A stretch of DNA of 64,000 bases from contig QQUY01000001.1 of the NCBI GenBank assembly GCA_003385635.1, positions 2,023,001-2,087,000 on the forward strand. Direction: 5' to 3'. A program made the position numbers and the translations under genes. Below the pieces are notes generated by a model. It searched no databases, was not told where the DNA came from, and saw only the letters and a program-made list of their open reading frames with translations. Positions 35,851-45,185 of this stretch are shown here, piece by piece; within the stretch, counting starts at the first letter, position 1; every line of letters starts with the position of its first letter. This DNA comes from Acidobacteriota bacterium. Lineage in GTDB: Bacteria; Acidobacteriota; Blastocatellia; Pyrinomonadales; Pyrinomonadaceae.

Positions 35851-38800
35851 CTAGAAACTGAACCTGAAACCAAACCTCACGCTTCTCGGGGCCTGAAACC
35901 GGTTGGAGAGGTTGAAGTCACCCCTAACGCCCTGCGAGCCGATGTAATTTTCAACGTACTGCCGCAACCCGCCCCCATTGAACAGGTTGATGTAGACCTG
36001 CCCCTGATCGAGACACGTCGCACAGCCGTTGCTCATCAACAATGAGGAATTGAAACTGGCCGCGCTAATGCTCGTCTGCCGGGCAAGCTCGTTCTCCTCG
36101 TCAAAAACATTCAGAATTTCGGTGGAAAACTCCAGCCGATATCTGTCGATGCTTCCCAGCCGAATCGAATACGATATACGAAAATCGGTCTCGGTGAATG
36201 CCTCGGTCCTGCCAAGATCTCCGCGTTCGTAGAGCACTGAAGTCTCGAGACCGTAAAGCGTGTAGAACGTCGTCAAGGGCGTGCCGCTCTGAGCGGTTGT
36301 GAACCCTGATAGCTGTAGCTGGTTTGTTCTGCCGAAATAGAACGTGTACCCGCCAAATGCCTTTAAGACGTGCGGACGGTCCAAAGGCAATGGCCCGTCG
36401 TCCACATCCCCGTCCGCCGTATATCCCGAAGAAGGCAGATCGAAAATCCGCGTGACATTTGGCGCGATTCGTCCTTGCTCATCGGAGCCTGCAAGTCCCG
36501 AATAGTTTCCACGGAGACTGCTCAAGGTATAGGAGATATCAAAGAAATATCCGTTTGCGTACGACCGCCCAATTCCCACTTCCAGACCGTTGTAAGTTCG
36601 CTTGGGTTTCGGACATTGCAGGCCCGCCGATATCGTCACCTCGCACGGAATGCCTTTTCCGGGATTTGAAATCGAGAATGCCGTGGATCCCTGATTATTG
36701 AACCAGGTGAGATCCTCGATCACATTCTCAATGTCTTTTCGGACGTATCGAGCACGCACCGCAAAACCGCCGTCAAAAACGTGTTCTGCTCCCGTTTCGA
36801 AAACATCGTGACGCGTCGGCCGCAGGTCCGTGTCGATCAAAGGCGGCGGCGGGAACGGATTTGGCTGAAACCCGAAAAAGAGCCCAAGCCGGCAAACCGA
36901 GTAGCCCGTCGGGTTTGAGATCGGACACTCCGACGTGAAGTCATCGGTTGAACTGCCCAGAATGTTCGAATAGGTGTAATCCGTGTACGCAGCGCCCCTC
37001 GACGGAAGGATCTCGAAGTAGTCCCTCGCAAACATACCGAAACCTATGTTTTCGGGCGCGTAGTACCTGAGGCTGTCAAAATATCGCCCGAAGGCAGCGT
37101 AGATCCGGGTCTTTCCGTCCGCGAACGGATCTAGAGCGATTCCGATCCTCGGGCTGATCTTCTCATCCCAGCCAAATTCGATAGCTTCCGTATCAGCGAA
37201 CGCCGGAACATTCTCGGACCCAAATCTGAGTCCTAGATCGAGAGTCACACGGTCGCTTATCTGCCAGGAATCCTGGACGTACAGCGCATGTTCATTGCCG
37301 TTGACGTCCGAACGGTTACCAAACCTCTGTATTAATCCCGAACCCAGATTTCCGTCCGTCGGAGTGATAGGGACAAACGTCGAGATCGGGAGGTTGTAAT
37401 AAAGAACAATGAACCCTGTGTCGATGTAGCCATCTTCGGCTTGACGTTCAAGGCGGTCGTAGTTGTACCCAAAGCGGATTAAGTGCCTTCCTAGTCCTCT
37501 TAGGCCCGCGATACCGGCTTCAGCTGCAAACGAGGTCCGTGACGAAGCATCAGCTCGTTCGGTTGCGTTCGGCCCCGTAGCGAATCCGGGAAAGCAATTC
37601 GAGCCCGGTACATTCTGAGGCTGGCCTGCGGTAGAACAAAGGTACCTTGTTTCGCCGCCGATTCCGTAAGAATCAAGCTTGTCGTTCAGGAACGATCGGC
37701 CTGCCCTTCCGGATAGAAAGAAGTTGTCGTTGACCGACCAAAATACATTCCCGGCGATCAAACTCGAATTGCTCCTCCCGCCCCTTGTCGCAAGAAATTC
37801 AGCGCCGGACAAGCCGTTCCCCGATGGCGGAACACTGAACAGGCCGCTTTCGGGAAAAGGAAGCCCGCCGTCCTGAACTACTGGATTCCAAAGGAATCGC
37901 ACGTCCGCACGAAATCCCCTGAAAGGCGATGCGTCAACTCGCGCAAGCGCGAATTCCCTTTTGACAGTCTGGTCGTATTCGATCGTCTCTAAAACGTTTC
38001 TGTTCTGGAACGGCGTGTCATAGTAGTCGATCGTTCTGGTCGTTTTTTGTATGAGGGGTGAGTAAGAAGCCAGAAATACTAGCTTTTCTTTTATCAGCGG
38101 ACCGCTGACAAACCCGTGTGGGAAGTAGCCGTTCGTTTCGTCCTTGTTTGGCGTGAAGTATTCGACCTGTCCCGGACTCGTACCAAAAGCGTTCAGGATC
38201 GGACGGGCGTCCCCGCTAAGAGATCCCGGCGAGAACGACAACCCTAGATCGGCGTGCCAGTCAGAAGTCCCACCTCTGGTGATCACGTTTATACTGCCGC
38301 CGAGCGAGCCCGGGAATCTCGCCGCGGGCTCTCTCGATACGACACTCACTTCCTGAAGAAGCGAAAGCGGGAGGTCGTAGTTCACATTGAATTCCCCGGT
38401 TACCGGATTGGTCACTTCGTGGCCGTCGATATAGATCGTGTTGTCGGGCTGAGTTGACCCGTCGATCGATATCCCGCCGGCCAAGATTTCGTCGCGCGTG
38501 GAAGGCGCAGTGTCGAGGAGAGATCTGTATGAGGGCGAGGAAGGGAGACGCCCGCCCTGGGTACTCCAAACCGTCGAAGCTGGCTTCGTCGAGTCTCCAG
38601 GAGAGACATTATAGTCAATGGTCGCAGCATCCGGCCCTAGAAATACAAATGCATCTTTCATCGAACCGGAAACCACAAGCACTGTCGTCCACCAAGGTTG
38701 GAATCCGTTCGCATCAGCTTCAACTCGATACAGGCCAACCGGAACGTCTGTGAACTCGGCTATCCCTTTGCTGTCAGTATCGCCGTAAACTGAGAGTGGT

Positions 38801-38982
38801 ACTGATTTCGCCTCAGGAAGGAGCCTCACGGTCGCACCTGGTATCGGCGCACCCTGAAGATCCATTACATTTACAGCAACTCGCCCCGTCGTCGCCTGGC
38901 CATGGGCGGCGATCACTGAAAATGAAGCACACGTGATTGCAATAAGAATCGTAACAGCGACAACTCGATAATCCCGCATCAT
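35851..38982 (-). CDS. TonB-dependent receptor with N-terminal carboxypeptidase-regulatory-like domain (Oar-like)
   Basis: Signal peptide; VMDLQGAPIPGATVRLLPEAKS...VPVGLYRVEADANGFQ; plug/barrel, C-terminal aromatic RFGFRFSF. Confidence 0.9.
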   Translation of the reverse strand: MMRDYRVVAVTILIAITCASFSVIAAHGQATTGRVAVNVMDLQGAPIPGATVRLLPEAKSVPLSVYGDTDSKGIAEFTDVPVGLYRVEADANGFQPWWTTVLVVSGSMKDAFVFLGPDAATIDYNVSPGDSTKPASTVWSTQGGRLPSSPSYRSLLDTAPSTRDEILAGGISIDGSTQPDNTIYIDGHEVTNPVTGEFNVNYDLPLSLLQEVSVVSREPAARFPGSLGGSINVITRGGTSDWHADLGLSFSPGSLSGDARPILNAFGTSPGQVEYFTPNKDETNGYFPHGFVSGPLIKEKLVFLASYSPLIQKTTRTIDYYDTPFQNRNVLETIEYDQTVKREFALARVDASPFRGFRADVRFLWNPVVQDGGLPFPESGLFSVPPSGNGLSGAEFLATRGGRSNSSLIAGNVFWSVNDNFFLSGRAGRSFLNDKLDSYGIGGETRYLCSTAGQPQNVPGSNCFPGFATGPNATERADASSRTSFAAEAGIAGLRGLGRHLIRFGYNYDRLERQAEDGYIDTGFIVLYYNLPISTFVPITPTDGNLGSGLIQRFGNRSDVNGNEHALYVQDSWQISDRVTLDLGLRFGSENVPAFADTEAIEFGWDEKISPRIGIALDPFADGKTRIYAAFGRYFDSLRYYAPENIGFGMFARDYFEILPSRGAAYTDYTYSNILGSSTDDFTSECPISNPTGYSVCRLGLFFGFQPNPFPPPPLIDTDLRPTRHDVFETGAEHVFDGGFAVRARYVRKDIENVIEDLTWFNNQGSTAFSISNPGKGIPCEVTISAGLQCPKPKRTYNGLEVGIGRSYANGYFFDISYTLSSLRGNYSGLAGSDEQGRIAPNVTRIFDLPSSGYTADGDVDDGPLPLDRPHVLKAFGGYTFYFGRTNQLQLSGFTTAQSGTPLTTFYTLYGLETSVLYERGDLGRTEAFTETDFRISYSIRLGSIDRYRLEFSTEILNVFDEENELARQTSISAASFNSSLLMSNGCATCLDQGQVYINLFNGGGLRQYVENYIGSQGVRGDFNLSNRFQAPRSVRFGFRFSF

Positions 38983-39133
38983 GAGATCTCCAATCTGAAG
39001 ACTAAGAGCCCTATTTCCGAGTTTTCGGATTTTTTACGGCGTTTCGTTCAGAATCGGGGAGATCCAAAGCCGTAAACGGGGAGTTTGCAACGTTAGCCGG
39101 ATTGATGTGCAAAGAGCGAGCCAGAAGCTTGTT

Positions 39134-39189
39134 AGTGAATTGAGAATTGGGAATTGGGAATTGAGAATGGTGAATTGTTAATTGTGATT
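39134..39189. repeat. 7-bp period array, 8 units (AGTGAAT TGAGAAT TGGGAAT TGGGAAT TGAGAAT GGTGAAT TGTTAAT TGTGATT)
   Basis: In-phase heptamers; same unit family as 35428-35476. Confidence 0.9.
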
Positions 39190-39193
39190 TGGG

Positions 39194-39590
39194 TGTTGTT
39201 TAGATCAGGACTTGCCGTGTATTCGGCACAAAAAGCCATGTCGGCAGACTATTGATTCCCCATCAATTGCCCCTCGCTTTAGCGGGGGGATCGTTGGCGC
39301 ATCCCCAAAAGCAGCCGGCTTTAGCCGGCACTCTCCGGGGCTAAAGCCCCGTGTTCTATATCGTCCGTCTTCCATCCCCCGGCTAAAGCCTGGGGCAACT
39401 GATGTTGTTCGCCCGTGCTCCGTGGGCTGAAGCCCACGGCTAAACTCAGATAATCGCTACGCGATGGGTATTCAAGATCTTCTTCGGTGGTTCTCTTCGA
39501 CGCGTAGCGGCGGTGTTTCTTAGCCGTGCGCTTTAGCACACGGACCGTTTCCCCAAACCCCGATCCAGCCGCATAGCGGCGTCATTTCCC
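39194..39590. repeat. Modular REP-like palindrome block, copy B (modules M1-M2-M4-M3)
   Basis: Same modules as copy A with the last two in swapped order. Confidence 0.88.
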
Positions 39591-39636
39591 AATAAGTCGC
39601 TACACTGCCAACGAGTCCCTATAGACGCAGGATTTT

Positions 39637-41853
39637 CTAAGAAACCGCTGGTCGCTGCGGATTCGGCCAACGATCTGCCAAACCTGGATTTCCGTGAGAT
39701 CCAACTGTGAATCCGGTGTTGAGCAACTCTGCAACCTCGGATAACGCCAATGGCTTCGAGAAAAGGTACCCTTGTCCGAACTCGCATCCCAAAGCCCGCA
39801 AGTGGTCCATCTGATCAGCGGTTTCGATCCCTTCAGCGATCACGTCCAGATCCAGGGTTTTTGCCATCGCCACGATCGTGGCCACGAGTTTCCCGTTTCC
39901 TGTCTCACTGCCGATCCCAGATACGAACGAACGGTCGATCTTTAGTGTCGATACCGGAAACCGGTGAAGATAGCTCAGTGAAGAATATCCGGTTCCGAAG
40001 TCGTCGATCGATACGCGAACGCCCATCCCGCGTATCCTCATCAGCGCCTCGATGGCTGTCTCGGCATTGTCCATTACCGCGCTTTCCGTGATCTCAAGCT
40101 TCAATTGGGAAGCCGCAATCCCGGTCGAATCGAGCACTTCCTTAATATGTTCCAGTATGTCCGGATCCGCGAAATGCCTGCCCGACAAGTTGACACTGAT
40201 AAAGAGCGGAGAATCGGGTAGATACTCTTGTGTCCAATCCGCAGTGCGTTGACAAGCCTCTTTAAGGATCCATCGTGTCAGCGGTACGATAAGGCCCGTA
40301 GATTCGCAGACAGGCACAAACTCGACAGGCGAAACGAACCCTCTAACCGGATGGTTCCACCGGACAAGCGCTTCTAGGCCGCTGATAGCGAGAGTTTCCA
40401 GATCGACTATCGGCTGATAGTTAAGCATGAGTTCGTTGTTTTCGATCGCCTGACGCACGTCCGTTTCTATCTCGAGTTGTTTCACCGCGTACTCGTGCAT
40501 CGCTTTGTCGAACACCACGAAGGGTTTCTTGGATTCCTTTGCGTGATACATAGCTATGTCCGAGTCCCGGATGACCTCCTCGGCACTGTCGTACCCACCT
40601 TCGCAGATAACTATCCCGATACTCACTCCAGTGTAGATCTGCTTTTCGTCGATCTCTACCGGACGTGCTATCGCTTCAGCTATGGAGGAAGCGAACGATT
40701 CGGCAGCCTCGTACGACTCCGGTCGCTCGAGGATCACGCCGAACTCGTCGCCTCCTAAGCGAGAGACCACTTTCCTACCGCATTCAAGAGTTTCGAGGCG
40801 GTTCGCGATCCGTTTCAGATACTGGTCGCCGAACGAATGGCCGAAGCTGTCGTTAATCCTTTTGAACCGGTTCAGATCCAGGAACAGGACCGCAAAATGT
40901 TTTCCGGTACCTGACCGGCGGGAAGCCAGCAGTTCGCCGATACGTTTTCTGAAGTAATTCCGGTTCGGAAGGCCGGTCAACGAATCGTGAAACGCGGCGT
41001 GCCGGAATTTTTCCCTGCTCTTTCGCAGCGCGACCTCGGCCTTGTCCTTTTGTGCGACGTGATGTTCCAGTTCCTCGACGTGCCTTTCGGCTTGTTCCGC
41101 TCTTTCCCTTTCTACCTGCTCGGCTTTGGCCGAAGTCTTCTTGACGTCGGTAACGTACCGCCAGAAGGTGAAGTAGATGAGTCCGGCAGTCGCGAGCCCG
41201 ATGCCCACCAAGAGGGAATTGAAACTATAGATCGCAGTAGCAATGAGACCGGCGAAAAATGCTGCGGTCAAATACAGAATCAGGCCGTTCAGACAATTGA
41301 GATACCAGACTTCCCAGAGCGACCGTCCAGTCTTCAGGGACGTAAACAGAGTGACAAGAACAGAGTTCGTAAGAAAGAGCGTCAGTGCTAAAAATGCTAG
41401 CGTGACGGCCAGGCCGGAGGCGTCGCCGGCGCTGGTCAAAACTTCGGGCGCTCCGATGATCAGTTCTGCGGCCTTTACGGTTGCATAAGTCGAGATCGCG
41501 GCGATCGCGCCATTGAGCAGAATCGTCCGGGTTGTAATGTTGATCCCGCGCTTCTTGAAACTTGCTGATGCTGTGATCGATTCAGCGAAAGCCAGGAGGG
41601 TGGCTATCTCGAGGCCATAGAGAATGATAGCCAGAAAGACCAGTATGTCCGATACGGTGATGTGTACTTTCACCCTGGGTAGCTGGATCTGGGCAAAGGT
41701 ACTGAATATCAAAGTTGCCGAGACTATGACGAACAAACGTCCGTCGACGGAAGCTACCGGAAACGAGTACACGGATGCCCCGAGCGCCGCGAGAGAGAAT
41801 GCGAACGCCCCGATATAGGCAATGTCTAGTCGATTCTTCAATCTGTCTTTCAC
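39637..41853 (-). CDS. Membrane-anchored GGDEF-EAL protein
   Basis: RLGGDEFGVIL GGDEF; SGLEALVRWNHPVRG EAL-type domain; DDFGTGYSSLSYLHRFP; N-terminal TM segments. Confidence 0.94.
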   Translation of the reverse strand: MKDRLKNRLDIAYIGAFAFSLAALGASVYSFPVASVDGRLFVIVSATLIFSTFAQIQLPRVKVHITVSDILVFLAIILYGLEIATLLAFAESITASASFKKRGINITTRTILLNGAIAAISTYATVKAAELIIGAPEVLTSAGDASGLAVTLAFLALTLFLTNSVLVTLFTSLKTGRSLWEVWYLNCLNGLILYLTAAFFAGLIATAIYSFNSLLVGIGLATAGLIYFTFWRYVTDVKKTSAKAEQVERERAEQAERHVEELEHHVAQKDKAEVALRKSREKFRHAAFHDSLTGLPNRNYFRKRIGELLASRRSGTGKHFAVLFLDLNRFKRINDSFGHSFGDQYLKRIANRLETLECGRKVVSRLGGDEFGVILERPESYEAAESFASSIAEAIARPVEIDEKQIYTGVSIGIVICEGGYDSAEEVIRDSDIAMYHAKESKKPFVVFDKAMHEYAVKQLEIETDVRQAIENNELMLNYQPIVDLETLAISGLEALVRWNHPVRGFVSPVEFVPVCESTGLIVPLTRWILKEACQRTADWTQEYLPDSPLFISVNLSGRHFADPDILEHIKEVLDSTGIAASQLKLEITESAVMDNAETAIEALMRIRGMGVRVSIDDFGTGYSSLSYLHRFPVSTLKIDRSFVSGIGSETGNGKLVATIVAMAKTLDLDVIAEGIETADQMDHLRALGCEFGQGYLFSKPLALSEVAELLNTGFTVGSHGNPGLADRWPNPQRPAVS

Positions 41854-42049
41854 CGGAAGAAGGACCGATACGGATTGAGAGCAGGAACTGGATTGAATGA
41901 AAAAGTGACGTGGCGAGGGGACGGCCGTATGGGGTCGTGGCCGGGAATTGCTTCCTGAATAAGTATATGGAATTACAGGCCTTTATGTCCAGAGAATTAC
42001 TCCTGAGGACGTTGCCCGACTTTCTGTAGGAAGGAAGAAAGCATAAAGG

Positions 42050-42088
42050 AAAGGACCACGCAGGTGTAACCCTTCGTGGTCCTTTTTA
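42050..42088. terminator. Terminator-like hairpin downstream of subtilase
   Basis: AAAGGACCACG-loop-CGTGGTCCTTTTT; T-tract favours + strand, but it lies between two - strand genes. Confidence 0.65.
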
Positions 42089-42111
42089 AGCGGTTGCGAG
42101 CAGTTGCGTTC

Positions 42112-43605
42112 TTATCTCATATGGCTTGAGTTGTCTCCCGCCACCATCGGACTTGAACTGCCAAACGTCGTGTCGCTCATCAACATTCCGTCGCTCATCA
42201 GCATTCCATCGCTCATCAGCATTCCGTCACTGAGGAGCATGCCGTCACTCATAAGCATTCCGGTGCCAAAAGACTCGCTCCAGTCGTAGAACAACACGCC
42301 GTCGCTTATCAGCATTCCGTCGCTTATCAGCATTCCGTCGCTCATCAGCATTCCATCACTCATCAGCATTCCGTCACTGATAAGCATTCCGTCGCTGAGG
42401 AGCATTCCATCGCTCAACAGCATCCCGAGCCCGTAGACCTTCTGGTAGTTCGTGATGAGTTTGGTACTTTGGATCCAGCCTTTGTCGACAATGATTCCTT
42501 GCGACCAGAGCACGGTTTCACCTTCGATCTCGGACTCCTGCACCGGCATCGACGTGAGCATCGGGTAGTTTAATGAGGTCGAGTTCCCTATACCGCGCTT
42601 TACCAGCTTCGCGAGCCGAATCGACCCCTCAATGTTCAGTAGACCCGCACCCTGCTCAAGATGATTCGCTCCGTGAACCGGCTGAGCCGTGTACTGGAGG
42701 ATCATCTTCACCATATTTGGCGTCAGATCGGGATTCGCCTGAAGCATCAGAGCTACCGCTCCGCTGACGATCGGCGTCGACATTGATGTGCCGCTCAGGT
42801 ACATCTTGGTAGTCGAGTTGAGAAGATCGTTGCTGACGCGCAGTTCCGGATAGTCCCTGAACAGCTTGCTGTGCTTGTCTGCGGACGAGATGATCTTGTT
42901 GCCCGGCGCGACGAGGTCCGGCTTGATCAGATGATCGTAAATCCTGGTACCTTCCGAATCCACGTATGACGACCGGGTGGGACCGCGCGAACTGAATGTC
43001 GTGATCCCGTCGTCGCTCCTTGCGTCAGTACCGTAAGTGTTTGCCGCTCCCACCGTGATAGCGGTAGGGTCATTGCCAGGGGCGTGGATAGCGCCGTAGA
43101 GTTTCTGGCCTTCAGAACCTCTCCCGTTGTTGCCCGCTGCTGCAACTACGACAATTCCGGCAGACGTCAATTTTCTTACCGCACGGCAGATCGGATCGTT
43201 ACGCCATGTTTCGATTGCGGGCGTACCCAGGCTCAGATTCACGACTTTGATGTTGTATCGGCCGCGGTTGGCATATATCCACTCAAGAGCGTTGATCAGG
43301 TCCGCGGTCCGCCCAGTGCCCCTCGAATTCAGGACCTTCAGATTTATGACGTCCGCCTTTGTCGCGATCCCCTCGTATTCGTTCATTTCACCGACGTTAC
43401 CGTTCCCACCTACCGCAAGCGCGGCTACGTGGGTTCCGTGTCCGAACTCGTCGTCGAGTTCACTGTCGCTAGTGAAATCCTTGCTGTACTTGAATCTGCT
43501 GCTAAGAAGGCCGCCGGAAAATGATGAGTGTCCACGGTGAATTCCGGAATCCAGGATCGCGATCCCGATCCCCTTACCGTCATAGTTCCCCGACACACTT
43601 CTCAT
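42112..43605 (-). CDS. S8 family serine peptidase catalytic domain ending in hexapeptide repeat; lacks its own signal peptide
   Basis: GIAILDSGIHRGH (Asp), EFGHGTHVAAL (His), LSGTSMSTPIVSGAVAL (Ser). Confidence 0.9.
   Translation of the reverse strand: MRSVSGNYDGKGIGIAILDSGIHRGHSSFSGGLLSSRFKYSKDFTSDSELDDEFGHGTHVAALAVGGNGNVGEMNEYEGIATKADVINLKVLNSRGTGRTADLINALEWIYANRGRYNIKVVNLSLGTPAIETWRNDPICRAVRKLTSAGIVVVAAAGNNGRGSEGQKLYGAIHAPGNDPTAITVGAANTYGTDARSDDGITTFSSRGPTRSSYVDSEGTRIYDHLIKPDLVAPGNKIISSADKHSKLFRDYPELRVSNDLLNSTTKMYLSGTSMSTPIVSGAVALMLQANPDLTPNMVKMILQYTAQPVHGANHLEQGAGLLNIEGSIRLAKLVKRGIGNSTSLNYPMLTSMPVQESEIEGETVLWSQGIIVDKGWIQSTKLITNYQKVYGLGMLLSDGMLLSDGMLISDGMLMSDGMLMSDGMLISDGMLISDGVLFYDWSESFGTGMLMSDGMLLSDGMLMSDGMLMSDGMLMSDTTFGSSSPMVAGDNSSHMR
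42172..42426 (-). repeat. 18-bp tandem repeat encoding M-[LI]-[LMI]-S-D-G hexapeptides: 5 + 7 units split by a 39-bp insert
   Basis: Units such as GTCGCTCATCAGCATTCC on + strand, read as ...MLMSDGMLISDG... on - strand. Confidence 0.95.
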
Positions 43606-44663
43606 GCTGAGTACCCGGTCGTATCCTCGATATGACCGAAGGAGACCATCTCGTGGTCGAGCGAAAGGTGTCTGGCGGACCGATCAGCGGCAATTGTCTG
43701 CGCAAGCGAAAGCGGTAGGTTGAGCTCAAGAACCCCCATATTTGCAGCCTCGCTTCTGATCTCGATGCCGTGACGGCCAAGCAGGTCCCTGAGAGATCCC
43801 GAGCGCACATCGTCGGCCTGCAATATCACGCTGACGATTTCATTGGGTGACCGCTTAGCGATCGCCTCGCTCAGATCCGGAGAGATCTTTGACCCTACGA
43901 ACGGATCTTCGAGCGTTTCACGATCTGCCTCAACATCCACCTTTGTGAAACGTTTTCTGAGGATCGGATCGGTCGCGACGATCCTTTCAAAATCCGCATT
44001 TGTACCAGAGGTTATGACGATCAAGGATCCTGACTCGACCGCTTCTCTCAGGCTTTTAGCTGCGGCTGCACCCATCGAAGGATTCACCCGCGCGAATGCG
44101 TCGAGCTCGAAGACATCCAGAATGCCCTTCTCTCTGCCCGACGTGATCGATTCGACAGCCTGTTTGACAAGCGCGTCGAATACTGCCGGATCTCCGTCTG
44201 AATCTTTGACCAATGCCGGTATATCAAGCCTGTACAGCCGTTTCTTTTTGAGCTTTGAAGGCACCCTCTCGCTCGAGATCCGATAAGCGAGATTATCGAC
44301 GATCGCCGAATGGCTGAGGTAATACTCGCCAACCAGGACGGCATTCCCGGATACGGACCTGGAAAGCACCGACGCAACGTCGGCGACCTCCTTGTCGAGC
44401 CCGTTGGCGTTCGCCAGAGCACTTGACTCCGCGAGCGACGTCACATCGATCAGGTACCCGGACTTCTTTGCGCCGTCTGCACCTTCAGCGGAGTCAGCCG
44501 CACGCATTTGTGAATTTACCGGAATTCCAGACCAGCTTAAGGCCAGCACAAGAACACCGAGAACTGCGAGGAAAGATAAAGCTCTTGTTTTCATATGCGA
44601 CTCACTCCCAAGGAGTTTCTGAACGTCATTTGGAACTGTTAGGGTCCGCACACCAATGGGCAA
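43602..44663 (-). CDS. Signal peptide plus propeptide-like N-terminal part of the S8 peptidase, separate frame, ATGA overlap with downstream ORF
   Basis: MKTRALSFLAVLGVLVLALSWSGIPVNSQ signal; ends ...AADRSARHLSLDHEMVSFGHIEDTTGYSA*. Likely start at MKTRAL (internal Met), about 44594. Confidence 0.8.
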   Translation of the reverse strand: MPIGVRTLTVPNDVQKLLGSESHMKTRALSFLAVLGVLVLALSWSGIPVNSQMRAADSAEGADGAKKSGYLIDVTSLAESSALANANGLDKEVADVASVLSRSVSGNAVLVGEYYLSHSAIVDNLAYRISSERVPSKLKKKRLYRLDIPALVKDSDGDPAVFDALVKQAVESITSGREKGILDVFELDAFARVNPSMGAAAAKSLREAVESGSLIVITSGTNADFERIVATDPILRKRFTKVDVEADRETLEDPFVGSKISPDLSEAIAKRSPNEIVSVILQADDVRSGSLRDLLGRHGIEIRSEAANMGVLELNLPLSLAQTIAADRSARHLSLDHEMVSFGHIEDTTGYSA

Positions 44664-45185
44664 TCCGTATGCCGCTATTTCAAGGTCTCACAACCCCTTT
44701 GTTTAGTGCGTTTCGTGAAGTTTCGGCCGAGAAGCATTTAGCGGTTAGGTCAAAACCTGCCTGATTGACCGGGTGAATCATTCAATCTGACCGAGAGAAC
44801 GCGTCCCGTTTATCTCGAGCCTGGATTTAGAAGTTCTTCAATGTGGGAATAGAATGTAGGCGGATCTGCCGTTTCAGCTTGGGATTTCGCGGCTCTACGG
44901 CAATGCTGTGCGGTAAGCCTCCGGCTGACCGTAATTCGTCCAGCACGACTACTCTGCGCCGCGTAGCGGCGTGATCTCCTTGTAAGTCGCTACGCGATGC
45001 AGTCTCAACAGAATCGCGATCAACCTGCCCCTTTCCCCAATAATTAGAAATATCCTCGTGAATTGCTCTATAATGTCGCCCTACACCGATCAGAGGCGCA
45101 AGCGCCCGGGTTCTTTGAATTGACGAGCAAGGTTGGCCGCTCCAAATGCGGCCGGGCAGGATCAGGCAAAAGGGGTCACCACCGA

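Noticed and set aside
42104-42289. 61-aa + strand ORF with ISIPSL repeats
   Set aside because: Antisense translation of the subtilase 18-bp repeat.
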